Shown piece after piece: positions 35,684 through 45,335 of a stretch of 64,000 nt of DNA. The DNA comes from Mycolicibacterium houstonense (GTDB lineage: Bacteria; Actinomycetota; Actinomycetes; Mycobacteriales; Mycobacteriaceae), in assembly GCF_900078665.2 (NCBI RefSeq), contig NZ_LT546210.1, positions 5,914 through 69,913 on the forward strand, in the 5' to 3' direction. The notes below the pieces were generated by a model, which searched no databases, was not told the DNA's origin, and saw only the letters and a program-made list of their open reading frames with translations. A program made the translations under genes and the position numbers. Numbering within the stretch: the first letter of the stretch is position 1; each line of letters starts with the position of its first letter.

Positions 35684-37320
35684 TATGCCTGTTCGGCGGG
35701 GAATGTGACGGTCTCCAGATCCACGCCGAACCGCTTGGTGCTCAGATGCAGCATCCGGCCGCGCTGGTCGATCCGGATATCAGGGTCGTAACCGTTGCGC
35801 ACGCCCACGGCAACCGAGATCGGCGCACCGGGGTAGGGATTGGTCCGGCCGTGATGGACCACCATGGTCGGCGGGCGGGTCGGCTGCGCCGATGCATTAC
35901 CCGTGGTCCAGATGCGAGAGGAGCCGGCCGACATGGTCCAGCGACCCTGATGGTCGTAGACGGCCACCAACTCTCCTGATGCGGTGGCTCGACGAATCAG
36001 CTGGCGCACAACAAGGTCCGAGGCATTGACCGCGATCCTTGTCGGCTGCGCCGGGTCGGAAAGCGGCATCAGAACCATGCCGTCGCGTACACCTCCGACG
36101 AGAACGCCCGAGGGGCCTACGCCCACAACCTCGTCGAGCTCGGTCTCCAGGTCCGCTGTAGGAAGGTCTGTCAGGCGATCAGCGCCTGGCATGGTGCGGA
36201 TCAGAGATTCCCACTGCCGGCCGGAGAACCGGCGCAGCGTCGCTGCTGGTGTCGTGCGCATCGGGCGGGCAGTGGTGTAGCGAACTGTGGCCCCGACCCG
36301 GACGCCGCCCGGGCGGCGACGCAACGCCACGACAAGGCAGGTGTGGTCGGCGTCGATCGCCCAGACATCCTCCAGGGCCTCAGCAGTCAGGTGTTCGGCC
36401 GGGAGGTAGAACCCCGTGGTAAACCCGTGTCCGGGCTGGTGCAGCGCTGTCCAACGGTCGGCGTAGGACGCAGCCAAGACCTCAGGGCCGCCGACGCTTG
36501 CCGCAGCGCTCTCGCGCATCTGCGCAGCGGTCAGAATCTCAGCGCGGCAGTTGGCCTGGCGTAGTGCTTTGACGATGCGCTGGGTAGCCGCGATCGCAGC
36601 GGTGACGGTGTTAGGCCGCCACAGAAGTCCTGTGGTGGTGTCGGCGGCATGGGTATCGAGCCGGATCACCATCGTTGCGGTGCGCTGACCCACGGCAGCG
36701 CGGCGGCGCAGGAAGGCTGCAAAGGCCTCCGAATAGCTGTCGTTGGAGGTGCGTCTACCTTCGCTCACGATGTCTACGTCCACACCGAGTCCGGCCCGGT
36801 TCATCTCTGCGGCAACCACGCTGAGGGGCACCGTATTTGGTGTCTGGGCGGAGTCGGGCTTCAGTAGTGTGGGCATGTAGGGCTTGCCCCACAATGCCAC
36901 CATCGTGACCACGGTGTGTCCGTCGATCAGCACCCCAGTGCGGTCGCCTTCGACATGCACATCGGTGAAGCCGTCCGTACGGACGTCGACCCGGCGATCC
37001 TCGCCGGATACGCCTGACTGCTGCTGCTGGGCACCCGACGATTCAGCCGAAGCTGAGCTTGCAGGCTTCGCCGGCTCGGATTTCGGCGTGGGGACAATCC
37101 GGTGGGTCCGCCGCCGCATCCACCGCCCGAGCCGCAGCGCCCACTGCCACGCGGTCAGATCGCGGACCTCGACCAAGCACACCAGTACAGCCAACAAGAC
37201 GGCCACACCGAAGGCGACAGCCAGGCTGACCCTGCACACAATCAACAGCAAGGCGATGACTGCAGCGGTCACTTCAGCGGCCACGACGGACCGCTTCGTC
37301 ACCCGAAGATTCACAACCAT
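35674..37320 (-). CDS. eccE: EccE, ESX secretion membrane component
   Basis: A 548-residue protein with two N-terminal membrane segments (about 10-30 and 32-48), a basic turn (RWMRRRTHRI), a disordered linker, and a soluble periplasmic region with the EccE pattern (VALWGKPYMPTLL, VIRLDTHAADTTTGLLW, GGVRVGATVRYTTARP). EccE lies at the periphery of the EccBCDE membrane complex. The ATG at 37320 overlaps the end of mycP by 10 bp. It is the last gene of the ESX core operon. Confidence 0.88.
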   Translation of the reverse strand: MVVNLRVTKRSVVAAEVTAAVIALLLIVCRVSLAVAFGVAVLLAVLVCLVEVRDLTAWQWALRLGRWMRRRTHRIVPTPKSEPAKPASSASAESSGAQQQQSGVSGEDRRVDVRTDGFTDVHVEGDRTGVLIDGHTVVTMVALWGKPYMPTLLKPDSAQTPNTVPLSVVAAEMNRAGLGVDVDIVSEGRRTSNDSYSEAFAAFLRRRAAVGQRTATMVIRLDTHAADTTTGLLWRPNTVTAAIAATQRIVKALRQANCRAEILTAAQMRESAAASVGGPEVLAASYADRWTALHQPGHGFTTGFYLPAEHLTAEALEDVWAIDADHTCLVVALRRRPGGVRVGATVRYTTARPMRTTPAATLRRFSGRQWESLIRTMPGADRLTDLPTADLETELDEVVGVGPSGVLVGGVRDGMVLMPLSDPAQPTRIAVNASDLVVRQLIRRATASGELVAVYDHQGRWTMSAGSSRIWTTGNASAQPTRPPTMVVHHGRTNPYPGAPISVAVGVRNGYDPDIRIDQRGRMLHLSTKRFGVDLETVTFPAEQAYLN

Positions 37321-38975
37321 CGGTCCTCCCAAGCCTGAGCGCCAGATCGCCGACGCATTACTGTCGCCACCCAAATAACCACGCCCACAAGAACGCTCAC
37401 CGCTCCGATCACCGCTCCCGCACCCCATCGCGGGCGCGGATCAGGCTCAGGCGGCGGCGCGGGAATATGAAGCGGCGCCGATACGCCAGGTGCCAGCCAA
37501 TCCCCCGGTGGCACATCCCAAGTGAGTGCGGCCACCGGATCGACCACGCCATAACCGACCACGTTGTCACGCCCAGCAGGTGGCGGGGTCGCAGTCGCCT
37601 GCAGGCGGCGAATCACTTGATGTGCAGACAACTCTGGGAATTTCGCACGCACTAGGGCCGCGGTCCCTGCGACGAACGCCGAGGCGAACGAACTACCGAC
37701 AATCGGTTTGAGTGTGTCGTTGTCGATGGAGGCATTGATGATGCGCCCATCGGTGGACAAGCCGATGATGTCGGTTCCAGGGGCAGCCAAGCCCACCCAC
37801 GGTCCGTGCAGTGATGCCTGCTGATCCATCAGCGGTGTGCCGGCGCTGTCGGTCGCCGACACGGCCAGGACGTACTTGTCGAACCACGCAGGGGAGGCCA
37901 CCGTACGAACCGATTTCCAGCCCAGCGGGTCCACACGGTCGCCAGGGATCGGATCGGGGTTCTGTACGTTGCAGCCTTGAGAGCCCGCGTTACCTGCCGC
38001 GGTCACGATCACGACGTCGCGGTCCACCGCGGCGTAACGCAGCGCCGCACCGAGCTGGGATTGATCGCCAAGCTTTGCCACTGGAAGACACGACACCACA
38101 CTGATATTGATGACTTTGGCCCCGAGGTTGGCCATATGAACGATGGCTCGTGCCAGCGAATTCAAGTCGCCCGCGCGACGAACGTCTTGGGTGTTCTCCC
38201 CGTACTGGGGATCGGCGAATCCAAAGGTCTGCGCTGATTGTCGAATGGACACCAGCACCGCATCCGGCGCGATCCCGATCAAGCCGTCTGGACCCCCACC
38301 GGGCGCCGGCGCCGCGGGCATCGGGATCCCCGGTGCTGGCCCCCATGCCGGAGCTGCTGGCGGAGGCATTCCCTCAGGAGGCGGCGGTGGTGGTGGCGGA
38401 GGTGCCACGGTGGCGGTGGCCGTCACCGTCACCGTGGGCGGAGGCGGCGGAGGTGGGATCGGCGCGGGCGCCGGTGCGGCCGCAGGAAGTGGCGCCTGCG
38501 CAACGCCGATGGGTCGCGCCGGTAGCGGCGCGCCTGACGGCGCGCCACCGATCAAGGACGCAATCACGGTGCCATGGGCATCGCAGTCAGCAAGCCCATC
38601 GCCGTAGCGGCCCATGATGTAGTCGCCCCCGGCGATTAGGTGCGGCAGCCGCGGTTGAGGAGTGACGCCAGTGTCGATGATCCCCACCACAACCCCGGCT
38701 CCCGTGGATTCTTTCCACGCCCTGGGCATGTCGAGCATCTGCAAGGGAGCGGGCAGTTCACGAAAGTCGCTGCCCGGCAACGCTGTTGTTTGCACACATC
38801 CAGCGATCTGCTTCATCGGCTCATCCGGGGCAGGTTCAGGATCGGCGGGCGGCGGTCCGGACGGCACGACCGGGGGGTCGAGCGCCAACGCCACACCACT
38901 CGACGAGGCCAGCAGGATCGCGACGGATGCCAGTGCGGCCGCTGATCGGGCAGCGCGGCAGGTAGTCGCCACCAT
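37311..38975 (-). CDS. mycP: MycP mycosin, membrane-anchored subtilisin-like protease
   Basis: A 554-residue mycosin. A signal peptide (about 1-31) is followed by the N-terminal extension and the subtilisin triad Asp101 (GIIDTGV), His134 (CDAHGTV) and Ser429 (GSSFAS), with the oxyanion Asn in AAGN at about 329. A C-terminal membrane anchor (VIGAVSVLVGVVIWVATVM) ends in a basic tail. MycP stabilises the ESX membrane complex and cleaves some substrates. An unusually long Pro/Ala/Val-rich loop (about residues 147-229, with runs of 7 and 9 prolines) separates His134 from the rest of the domain. Its ATG overlaps the eccD stop by one base. Confidence 0.92.
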   Translation of the reverse strand: MVATTCRAARSAAALASVAILLASSSGVALALDPPVVPSGPPPADPEPAPDEPMKQIAGCVQTTALPGSDFRELPAPLQMLDMPRAWKESTGAGVVVGIIDTGVTPQPRLPHLIAGGDYIMGRYGDGLADCDAHGTVIASLIGGAPSGAPLPARPIGVAQAPLPAAAPAPAPIPPPPPPPTVTVTATATVAPPPPPPPPPEGMPPPAAPAWGPAPGIPMPAAPAPGGGPDGLIGIAPDAVLVSIRQSAQTFGFADPQYGENTQDVRRAGDLNSLARAIVHMANLGAKVINISVVSCLPVAKLGDQSQLGAALRYAAVDRDVVIVTAAGNAGSQGCNVQNPDPIPGDRVDPLGWKSVRTVASPAWFDKYVLAVSATDSAGTPLMDQQASLHGPWVGLAAPGTDIIGLSTDGRIINASIDNDTLKPIVGSSFASAFVAGTAALVRAKFPELSAHQVIRRLQATATPPPAGRDNVVGYGVVDPVAALTWDVPPGDWLAPGVSAPLHIPAPPPEPDPRPRWGAGAVIGAVSVLVGVVIWVATVMRRRSGAQAWEDRWL

Positions 38976-40513
38976 CACGCGCCGCCGACAAGATTGCGAG
39001 CCCAGGGAATCAGGTTGAGTAGCAGCACCGCCATCGGAACGACCACGAAGAGCAGCACGTACTCGCTGAGTTCTACCCATCGCCGTATCGGCGCGCTGAT
39101 CTTGGCTTGGGCGATCACCAACGCATTGATCAGCCCCGCTACCACGATGGCCACCGTCGCGCCGACGCAGATCAGCGTCATCGCCAGCGATGGCGGCGTA
39201 CTGGCGGCGGCATATCGTCCGATGACCACGGCCACTGCGAGCACCGGCGCCACCGTCAACGTCACCGACTGCCAGCGGTCGACGAACGACCGAGAACGGA
39301 GCAGCAGGATGGCACAGATCGTCAGGGTAAACAGCAGATGCAGCACCGGACTCTGCGTCCAGCCATCAGCAACCTGCCCGGGAATCACTGCATAACGTGC
39401 GGCAACCACCGTGACGATGCCGCAACCCACCAATAGACCAGTGATGATGGCGTTGCCCCGCCGGGTCCATGCCGCGATCTGCTCCGGACTTTCAGTACCA
39501 GCGGGATAAACAGGTGACACGGTGTCGCGAGCCGCTCCGGGACGTGTCTCAAACACCCCGCTACCCGTCAGCGACGGAAACCACGGTCCAGGTGTGCCCG
39601 ATCCTGCCACCCCAAGCGACGTCGCGAACGTGACCAGTACCAGTACCGCCAGCAGCGCCAACACCGCGATCCGTTGGGGAGGAAGCTGCCAGCCCGACGC
39701 CTGCACCACCATCGCAGCCGAGGCAAAGCCCGAGACCGTGATCACGGCCGAAATCACTACAAGGTGTTGGCCTCCGGTGAGAACGGCCAACACGACCATC
39801 CCGCCGATCGCGGCCACCAGCGCCGCTACCGCGTGCCACGCCCCCGGTGACCCGGGAATTGACACCGCAGCCGCCGTGCAGAACGGGATGATCGCAATCC
39901 ACGCGAAAGCACTCGCCGCGGCACGACGTTGCGGCTGGGCGGCCCGCGCCGCCAACCACGCCGCCACGACGAGCCCGGCAGTCAACGCCCAGGACACCGC
40001 TGCCGGCACCCAGCCCCCGTCAAACCACCACTGCCGCAAAATAATCAGTTCAGCCCACGCGATCAGGCCAGCGCCGAGTCCGCAGGCCACGCGCCGAGGT
40101 GTGTCCTCATCCACGGTGTCGAACTGGCGGCGAGCCTCACGGGCAATCGCAGTCGAGACAGTTTCCGTGACAGGCTCGTACTTCTCGGTCGCTTCAACCG
40201 GCAACAACCACAGTGCATCGCCGTCGGCCACGCCGCTCTCGTCGAGCGAGCGCTGCGGGTCTAGCGGGCGAGAGTCCGCCCAGCACAGTTGGTAAGTCTG
40301 GCCTGTGTCGAGCTCGGGCCGCCGCAGACGACGCAGGCGACGGTTGATCCGCGGAATGAGGTCCTCGACGATGGCAATAAGTGGGACTTCTGCGGCCAGC
40401 ACATAGTCGGTTTCGGTGTCGGCGCCCACGAACAGGACAACTCGGGTCAATCGGGCCGGCCCTTGGAGGGTGGGTCCCGGCTGACCGTCGCGATTCTGTG
40501 TCGGGGTGCTCAT
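38975..40513 (-). CDS. eccD: EccD, ESX membrane pore component
   Basis: A 512-residue protein with an N-terminal ubiquitin-like domain (about 22-105: LTRVVLFVGADTETDYVLAA, SLDESGVADGDALWLLP), a linker, and about eleven closely packed hydrophobic segments from residue 145 to the C-terminus. This is the standard EccD layout; EccD dimers form the bulk of the membrane vestibule. The start overlaps the end of the EspI-like gene by 4 bp, and the stop overlaps mycP. Confidence 0.92.
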   Translation of the reverse strand: MSTPTQNRDGQPGPTLQGPARLTRVVLFVGADTETDYVLAAEVPLIAIVEDLIPRINRRLRRLRRPELDTGQTYQLCWADSRPLDPQRSLDESGVADGDALWLLPVEATEKYEPVTETVSTAIAREARRQFDTVDEDTPRRVACGLGAGLIAWAELIILRQWWFDGGWVPAAVSWALTAGLVVAAWLAARAAQPQRRAAASAFAWIAIIPFCTAAAVSIPGSPGAWHAVAALVAAIGGMVVLAVLTGGQHLVVISAVITVSGFASAAMVVQASGWQLPPQRIAVLALLAVLVLVTFATSLGVAGSGTPGPWFPSLTGSGVFETRPGAARDTVSPVYPAGTESPEQIAAWTRRGNAIITGLLVGCGIVTVVAARYAVIPGQVADGWTQSPVLHLLFTLTICAILLLRSRSFVDRWQSVTLTVAPVLAVAVVIGRYAAASTPPSLAMTLICVGATVAIVVAGLINALVIAQAKISAPIRRWVELSEYVLLFVVVPMAVLLLNLIPWARNLVGGA

Positions 40514-42000
40514 GACGCCTCCGCCACCGTGGTGAAGCCGCTAGCGATCGCGGCGGTCACTTCAAGGATTCGACGACGTGTCAATGGCTGGAGCTCGTCG
40601 AGCTCGACCACACCAGCCGTGGCGATATGACCGTCATAGGGCACGACGAAAATGCGCTCCGGGGGGATCCATCGTCCGAAACGCTCCTGGATGATCTCGA
40701 CCAAACTCGCTGTGCTCTTGCGATCGCTGCCGCTGCTGGCCGGGCGGATGTGGTTGACAATCAACACCATTCGATCCAGGAGTTTCCGGTGACGTGGATG
40801 ATGGCTGAGCCAATCGATCTGCTTGGCCGCGCCTTCGGCGCCGTCGGGCACCGCTGACGCCACCATCACCACGGCGTTGGCGCTGCTGAGTACTCCATCC
40901 ATCACGGGATGGCCGATATCAACACCGCAGTCGGTGACGACCACGTTGTAAAAGTTCTCCAACTTAGTCAGGGCCCGCTGATATCCCTCAGCGGTGACGC
41001 CGCCGGCCTGGGACGCGGCGCCGCGGTGGTACGGGGATGCCAACACGTCCAGGCCCGCGGCGTTGTGACCGACCCGGGCGCGCATATCCGAATATCGCAC
41101 AATGTTTTGGGCAGCAATGATTTCGGCGTATGACGACGGAGCTGCGCGGTCGATTCGGACTGCCAGGTTGGCGCCTTGAGCAGGATCTGCATCCACTGCG
41201 ATCACATGTTCATGGGCGCGATGAACCGCGATTTCTGAACCGATGGCCACGGCGGCCGACGTCTTTCCCGCACCGCCCTTGCCGCCGATGACCGCGATCC
41301 TCAGTGTTCCGCCCATCGGAGCGGCGATCTGCTCTCTCATGGCCCGTACCCGCTGCTCGTCCGGCGACTCGCCGGTGTTGACTGCGCCGAAGGTCACCTT
41401 GTACAGCCACTTGCGCCAGCCTCGACTCGACGGGATCTTCTTGACCGCGACCAGATCGGTGGCGCGGACCTGGTCGCCGAGCAGTTCGCCGCTGCCGGCC
41501 GCTGAGATGAAGCCGAGTCCGCCGTCGCGCGGACCGCCCTGGTATGGGTTTTGTTGGCTGAAGGGCTGATCCCGGCGCTGCGTCCCTGGCGGAGCGGCAC
41601 GCCATGGCTGGCCGGGAACCTGGGGAGGCTGGGGCGGGAACGGAGCGGCTGGCGTCTGCCGCTGTTGGGCGGCGTAGTCGCGGGCCTCTCGCAGTTGCTG
41701 AGGGGTGATCTCTTGTGTCAGGTCGTCGTAGCGCGCTGCTGCCGTGTCCGGTGAGTGCCCGGCTGGCTCGCTTGGTGTCGGCTCGCCCGATCGGGGCGGC
41801 ACCGATGTTGGAGCGTCTGGCCCGCTGGGGACATGATTCGGCGGCGCGCTGTTCACCGGCGGTGGTGGAGCTTGCCGCCGGTGTGCGGCGTCGCCGAACT
41901 CTTGTTGATTATGTTGGGGTGGAGGGTAATTCGATGTGTGGCTGGTGCCGTCGCTGGGCGTCGATGCGCCCATCTGCTCGAAGATGTCTCGCTCGCTCAT
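40510..42000 (-). CDS. espI: EspI-like MinD/ParA-type ATPase
   Basis: A 496-residue protein. The first 200 residues are Pro/Gln-rich and disordered. The C-terminal 290 residues form a MinD/ParA-type ATPase with deviant Walker A GGKGGAGKT (about 247-255), VIAVDADPAQGAN and VVVTDCGVDIG. EspI-like proteins are ESX-associated regulators; EspI of ESX-1 limits secretion when ATP is low. Encoded between espG and eccD and overlapping eccD by 4 bp, it belongs to secretion rather than partition, although the fold alone would allow ParA. ATG 42000 has GGGGAA upstream. Confidence 0.82.
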   Translation of the reverse strand: MSERDIFEQMGASTPSDGTSHTSNYPPPQHNQQEFGDAAHRRQAPPPPVNSAPPNHVPSGPDAPTSVPPRSGEPTPSEPAGHSPDTAAARYDDLTQEITPQQLREARDYAAQQRQTPAAPFPPQPPQVPGQPWRAAPPGTQRRDQPFSQQNPYQGGPRDGGLGFISAAGSGELLGDQVRATDLVAVKKIPSSRGWRKWLYKVTFGAVNTGESPDEQRVRAMREQIAAPMGGTLRIAVIGGKGGAGKTSAAVAIGSEIAVHRAHEHVIAVDADPAQGANLAVRIDRAAPSSYAEIIAAQNIVRYSDMRARVGHNAAGLDVLASPYHRGAASQAGGVTAEGYQRALTKLENFYNVVVTDCGVDIGHPVMDGVLSSANAVVMVASAVPDGAEGAAKQIDWLSHHPRHRKLLDRMVLIVNHIRPASSGSDRKSTASLVEIIQERFGRWIPPERIFVVPYDGHIATAGVVELDELQPLTRRRILEVTAAIASGFTTVAEAS

Positions 42001-42127
42001 GGGTTCCCCTCTACTCCCCCGGCCAGAGATTCCGCCCTGGCACGGCGGCATTTCTCATCACGTCGCGAGCGTAACAATCGCCGGATTTATACGTCCAGAA
42101 CGCACCCCAACTTCGCGCGTAACTTTT

Positions 42128-43135
42128 TTACGAGTGTCGCCGGTAGTGCGACCATTCCGAGCCGCACGGCAGTGAGGACAGCACCTCATCGAGCGCACTT
42201 TGAATGCGAGCTTCAGTGCCAGGGGTGAGCATCGTCCATTCCTGGTCATCGAAACCGGTGTCACCTGAGACGAGCACCCTGCCATATATGGTGTCGGTCA
42301 CCAGCATTGCCTTTTGCGCGGTTCGCGGCCCGTCGAAGTGGTACTCGCAAGCACCGATCGTGGCTCGGGCCGCCGATTGGTCCCCTACAGCCTCGATGAT
42401 CCGTGCCTGCTCAGCGCTGATCTCAAGCTCGTCGACGAGCTGAGCGACCAGGTTGTTGCCGTCTGGATCGTGCTGCCACTGGCTCACAATGGAATCCAGC
42501 ACTCTGCTATTGACGCTGAGTCCGCGGAACTCAGCCGGCCCCGTTGAGCCGAGAAGCTCCAGAATCGACGTGCCAACAGGTTTGCGTCCCAAAGGCGTCA
42601 CGACAACCTCATCAAGCTCACCCGTCGACTGATCGTCAGACTCGGCTGAAGGTTCAACTGCTGAACTCCACACACGTGCCGCGCTGACCCAGGACCCGTC
42701 GCGGCAGCATAGGGTTGCAATCCGTTGAGGTGGTTGTTGTTTGCGCCATTCCAGAAGCTGTGCGTATGCCTCGATGGCGGCATCCCCGCCCTTGCTGATG
42801 GCCGCCAAGTCTGCGGTGGTCGTGAACACTGGAGGCGGCCCAAGTAGGCGGTCGCTCGGCGCCGCAGGCACGTTAACTTCCACGGTGACTTCAATGTCGG
42901 GACGCCCCAGAGTCATCACCCACTGCGCAACATCGGCGTCAACTGCGCCGTTGCTATAGACGCCGGCCTCCTGCAGAACGGCAATACCCGGGTGAGAGGA
43001 CAGGTCGGCACCTTCGATGCCGTCGGTGGGACGTACCTTCAGGGCACGTGGAAGTCTGCTGATACCGCAGAGCGCGGCTGTCAGCCACAACCCTTCCGAG
43101 GTGGTCGACAGCCGCGCTCCAGTTGCGACGGCCAT
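42128..43135 (-). CDS. espG: EspG, PE/PPE-specific chaperone
   Basis: A 335-residue soluble protein matching EspG: the opening SEGLWLTAALCGI, the central strand VNVPAAPSDRLLGPPPVF, and the C-terminal EYHFDGPRTAQKAMLVTDT followed by RVLVSGDT. EspG binds the tip of PPE proteins in PE/PPE heterodimers and delivers them to the cognate ESX system. It lies two bases after the esx gene ending at 43138, in the standard ESX order. Confidence 0.82.
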   Translation of the reverse strand: MAVATGARLSTTSEGLWLTAALCGISRLPRALKVRPTDGIEGADLSSHPGIAVLQEAGVYSNGAVDADVAQWVMTLGRPDIEVTVEVNVPAAPSDRLLGPPPVFTTTADLAAISKGGDAAIEAYAQLLEWRKQQPPQRIATLCCRDGSWVSAARVWSSAVEPSAESDDQSTGELDEVVVTPLGRKPVGTSILELLGSTGPAEFRGLSVNSRVLDSIVSQWQHDPDGNNLVAQLVDELEISAEQARIIEAVGDQSAARATIGACEYHFDGPRTAQKAMLVTDTIYGRVLVSGDTGFDDQEWTMLTPGTEARIQSALDEVLSSLPCGSEWSHYRRHS

Positions 43136-43137
43136 AC

Positions 43138-43434
43138 CTAGATGTTGCGGAATCCGGCTGCGGCGCCGAAGTCGGTGGTCTCAGCGTTCTGGCTGGCCCC
43201 TTGAATCGCACTACCGTGGCGGTTGATGGTGTCGAAGACCTGCTGGAAGGCCAACGCGATCTGAGCGTGGCACTCCTGCGCGGCATTCGAGCCGTGCTGC
43301 TGCCAGATTTCGGCAACGCTGCGAATGGCGTTGTCAGCGCCCTGCTTGAGCTCAAGCAAGTGATTGACCAGGCTGGACTGGCTCGTCGCGTGCTCGACCA
43401 TCTTGACGTGGTCATACCGCTGTACACTGACCAT
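43138..43434 (-). CDS. EsxA-like WXG100-type secreted protein
   Basis: A 98-residue helical-hairpin protein. The turn reads EIWQQHGSNAA, so the expected W-X-G is stretched to W-Q-Q-H-G. ATG 43434 has AGGAGA upstream. It lies 60 bp after a second esx-like gene, with which it should form a secreted heterodimer. WXG100 size, hairpin pattern and locus position all agree; the modified turn is unusual. Confidence 0.85.
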   Translation of the reverse strand: MVSVQRYDHVKMVEHATSQSSLVNHLLELKQGADNAIRSVAEIWQQHGSNAAQECHAQIALAFQQVFDTINRHGSAIQGASQNAETTDFGAAAGFRNI

Positions 43435-43494
43435 TTTTGTTGTCTCCTAACGCTTTCCGAGTGTGATGTTGGTGATGAACAGGCGCGGGTGCGG

Positions 43495-43794
43495 CTAGGC
43501 AGTCTGGATGTTGCCCAGTGCCGCGGTGTTGTCGTGGTTCATCTGCGTGTACTGATGCGCAGAACTCTTGATCTGGTTGATGCACGCCTCGAATCGCGCC
43601 GAGACCGTCCGCGCGGTGCTGGCGATGTCTTCTGTGGTGCGCATCGACATGAGTGCCGCATCACCCTGGAAGGCCCCGCCGGTCAGGTCCTGGTTCATAG
43701 TCACGTAGCGATTGAGCGCGGCCAGAACCTCGTTGCGGATATTGTCGAGCGAGGTCGCCGCTTCGAGCATCCTGTCGGTATCGGTATTGAACAT
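43495..43794 (-). CDS. EsxB-like WXG100-type secreted protein
   Basis: A 99-residue helical-hairpin protein starting MFNTDTDRM, with the turn GAFQGDAA where F replaces the usual Trp. The C-terminal tail (HQYTQMNHDNTAALGNI) contains a Tyr and Asp, but not in strict YxxxD/E spacing, so the export signal may be divergent or supplied by another component. ATG 43794 has AAGGAGAA upstream. Partner of the gene at 43138-43434. Confidence 0.83.
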   Translation of the reverse strand: MFNTDTDRMLEAATSLDNIRNEVLAALNRYVTMNQDLTGGAFQGDAALMSMRTTEDIASTARTVSARFEACINQIKSSAHQYTQMNHDNTAALGNIQTA

Positions 43795-43895
43795 TCCGGT
43801 ATTCTCCTTCTGTTACGAATCTGTAGGTCGCGCGCCGTGTGGGGTGGCAGCCCCGGGCGCATACTCCTCCTGCTTATGTGGAAGTGGTTGCGGCG

Positions 43896-45302
43896 CTACA
43901 CCTCCTGACCTTGCACGTAGACGACTTCACCTTCATCGGTGTAGACGGGCACGGCCTGCCCGCTTCCATCGTCGACAAGGACCTCCTTGTCAGGATCTGC
44001 GACGTCACGGTTCTTGCGCCCGCTTCCGGCACCGCCCGCCCCGGGCATGCCGAGCATGCCGCTACCCATCGGAGCACCCGCCATCCCCCGCGCGCCCGTG
44101 CCGGTATCGGCCCGCGGGCCGGCTAGAGGTTTCTCGGAAGCGCTTGCGGTATTCCACCAGGACTGCGGCACCCCGACTGGGCCAGGCATACCTCCGGGCG
44201 CAGCCGACGGCTTGGTCAATGCGGCACTGACCGCCGATCCGCCACCGGCATAACCGCCGCTGGCGCTGCTGAGTCCTGACCACGGCGTAGCGCCCATGGA
44301 GGTCAGACCGGACAGGCCTGCCGCCGGTGACCCCCCGCCGCCGAAACCGCCCGCGGCCGACATCATCGGCGACATGAGCCCGCCCAGCTGACCGCCGAGG
44401 GCCGACGGGAGTTGCTGTCCCTGCGAGAGCAATTGCCCCACACTGCTTGACGCCATCGCGGGCGCCTGCATCATCGGGCCCATCATCCCCTGGGCGGACT
44501 GCATGAGCTGACCGGCGTCATTGGGCTGGTTGCCTGGGGCGGAGGGGGAACCCGCCCCAGGCAACCCACCGGCGATCTGGCCTGGTTGACCCGCTTGTGA
44601 TGCGCTTTGGCCGCCCGCGGTCAGCGCGGCCGTCGTGCCACCGGTGGCCAGGCTCGTCCCGGTAGCGGCGACCCCGGTACCAGCTTGCGCCGCTCCAGAC
44701 AACGCGGCACCGGCTCCCTGCAAACCCAACGACATCCCGGTTGCGGCTACGCCAGCGGCTGTTGCCGCTGCCGGGTTGGACATACCCGGCAATGCCACCA
44801 TCGGCACCGCCAGCGAACTCACGAGACCGGAAACTCCGGCGAGGTAGCTCATCATCGCCGAGGCATTCTGACCCCAGTATTCGACGTACTCGGCCTCACC
44901 TTCAGCAATCGGGATCGTGTTCACGCCAAGTATGTTGGTCGCGTGTAATGTCGCCACCCGCGTACGATTAGCAACGATCTGACCGAAGGGAACGGTGGCC
45001 GCGACCGCACCGCTGTACATCCCCATTCCGCTCTCGACCGTCTTAGCGGATTTCTGGGCATACGCACCCGCAGCGCCCATCCACGCCGAATGTGCCGCAG
45101 CACTCGCCGCCATCGCCACACCAGCAGCGCCAAGATAGGAACCACCCGTGTTGGCCGTCGTGCTGGACATCTGGGCCGCCTGCTGAATATGGGTGGCACT
45201 GACCGTTTCGAACGCCGTGGCTGCCGGCACATGCGCTGTAGGCCCTGCACCCGCCATCGTCAAGCGAAATGCGTTAACTTCCGGCGGGATACCCCAATAC
45301 AT
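43896..45302 (-). CDS. PPE family protein
   Basis: A 468-residue PPE protein. It opens with the family signature IPPEVNAFRL and has the helical PPE domain to about residue 175, including the conserved EYWGQNASAMMSYLAG region. The remaining 290 residues are Gly/Ala/Ser-rich low complexity with a short acidic C-terminal segment (DPDKEVLVDDGSG, EGEVVYVQGQ). It pairs with the PE protein encoded 33 bp upstream and is the likely EspG client. Secreted or surface-attached. Confidence 0.92.
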   Translation of the reverse strand: MYWGIPPEVNAFRLTMAGAGPTAHVPAATAFETVSATHIQQAAQMSSTTANTGGSYLGAAGVAMAASAAAHSAWMGAAGAYAQKSAKTVESGMGMYSGAVAATVPFGQIVANRTRVATLHATNILGVNTIPIAEGEAEYVEYWGQNASAMMSYLAGVSGLVSSLAVPMVALPGMSNPAAATAAGVAATGMSLGLQGAGAALSGAAQAGTGVAATGTSLATGGTTAALTAGGQSASQAGQPGQIAGGLPGAGSPSAPGNQPNDAGQLMQSAQGMMGPMMQAPAMASSSVGQLLSQGQQLPSALGGQLGGLMSPMMSAAGGFGGGGSPAAGLSGLTSMGATPWSGLSSASGGYAGGGSAVSAALTKPSAAPGGMPGPVGVPQSWWNTASASEKPLAGPRADTGTGARGMAGAPMGSGMLGMPGAGGAGSGRKNRDVADPDKEVLVDDGSGQAVPVYTDEGEVVYVQGQEV

Positions 45303-45335
45303 CCGTTACTCCTGGCCCACGTAATCCGTGTTCGG

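Noticed and set aside
40510..42000. Plasmid partition ParA
   Set aside because: The ATPase has a ParA/MinD fold, but the long Pro/Gln-rich N-terminus and location between espG and eccD identify it as EspI-like; no ParB partner or centromere is adjacent.
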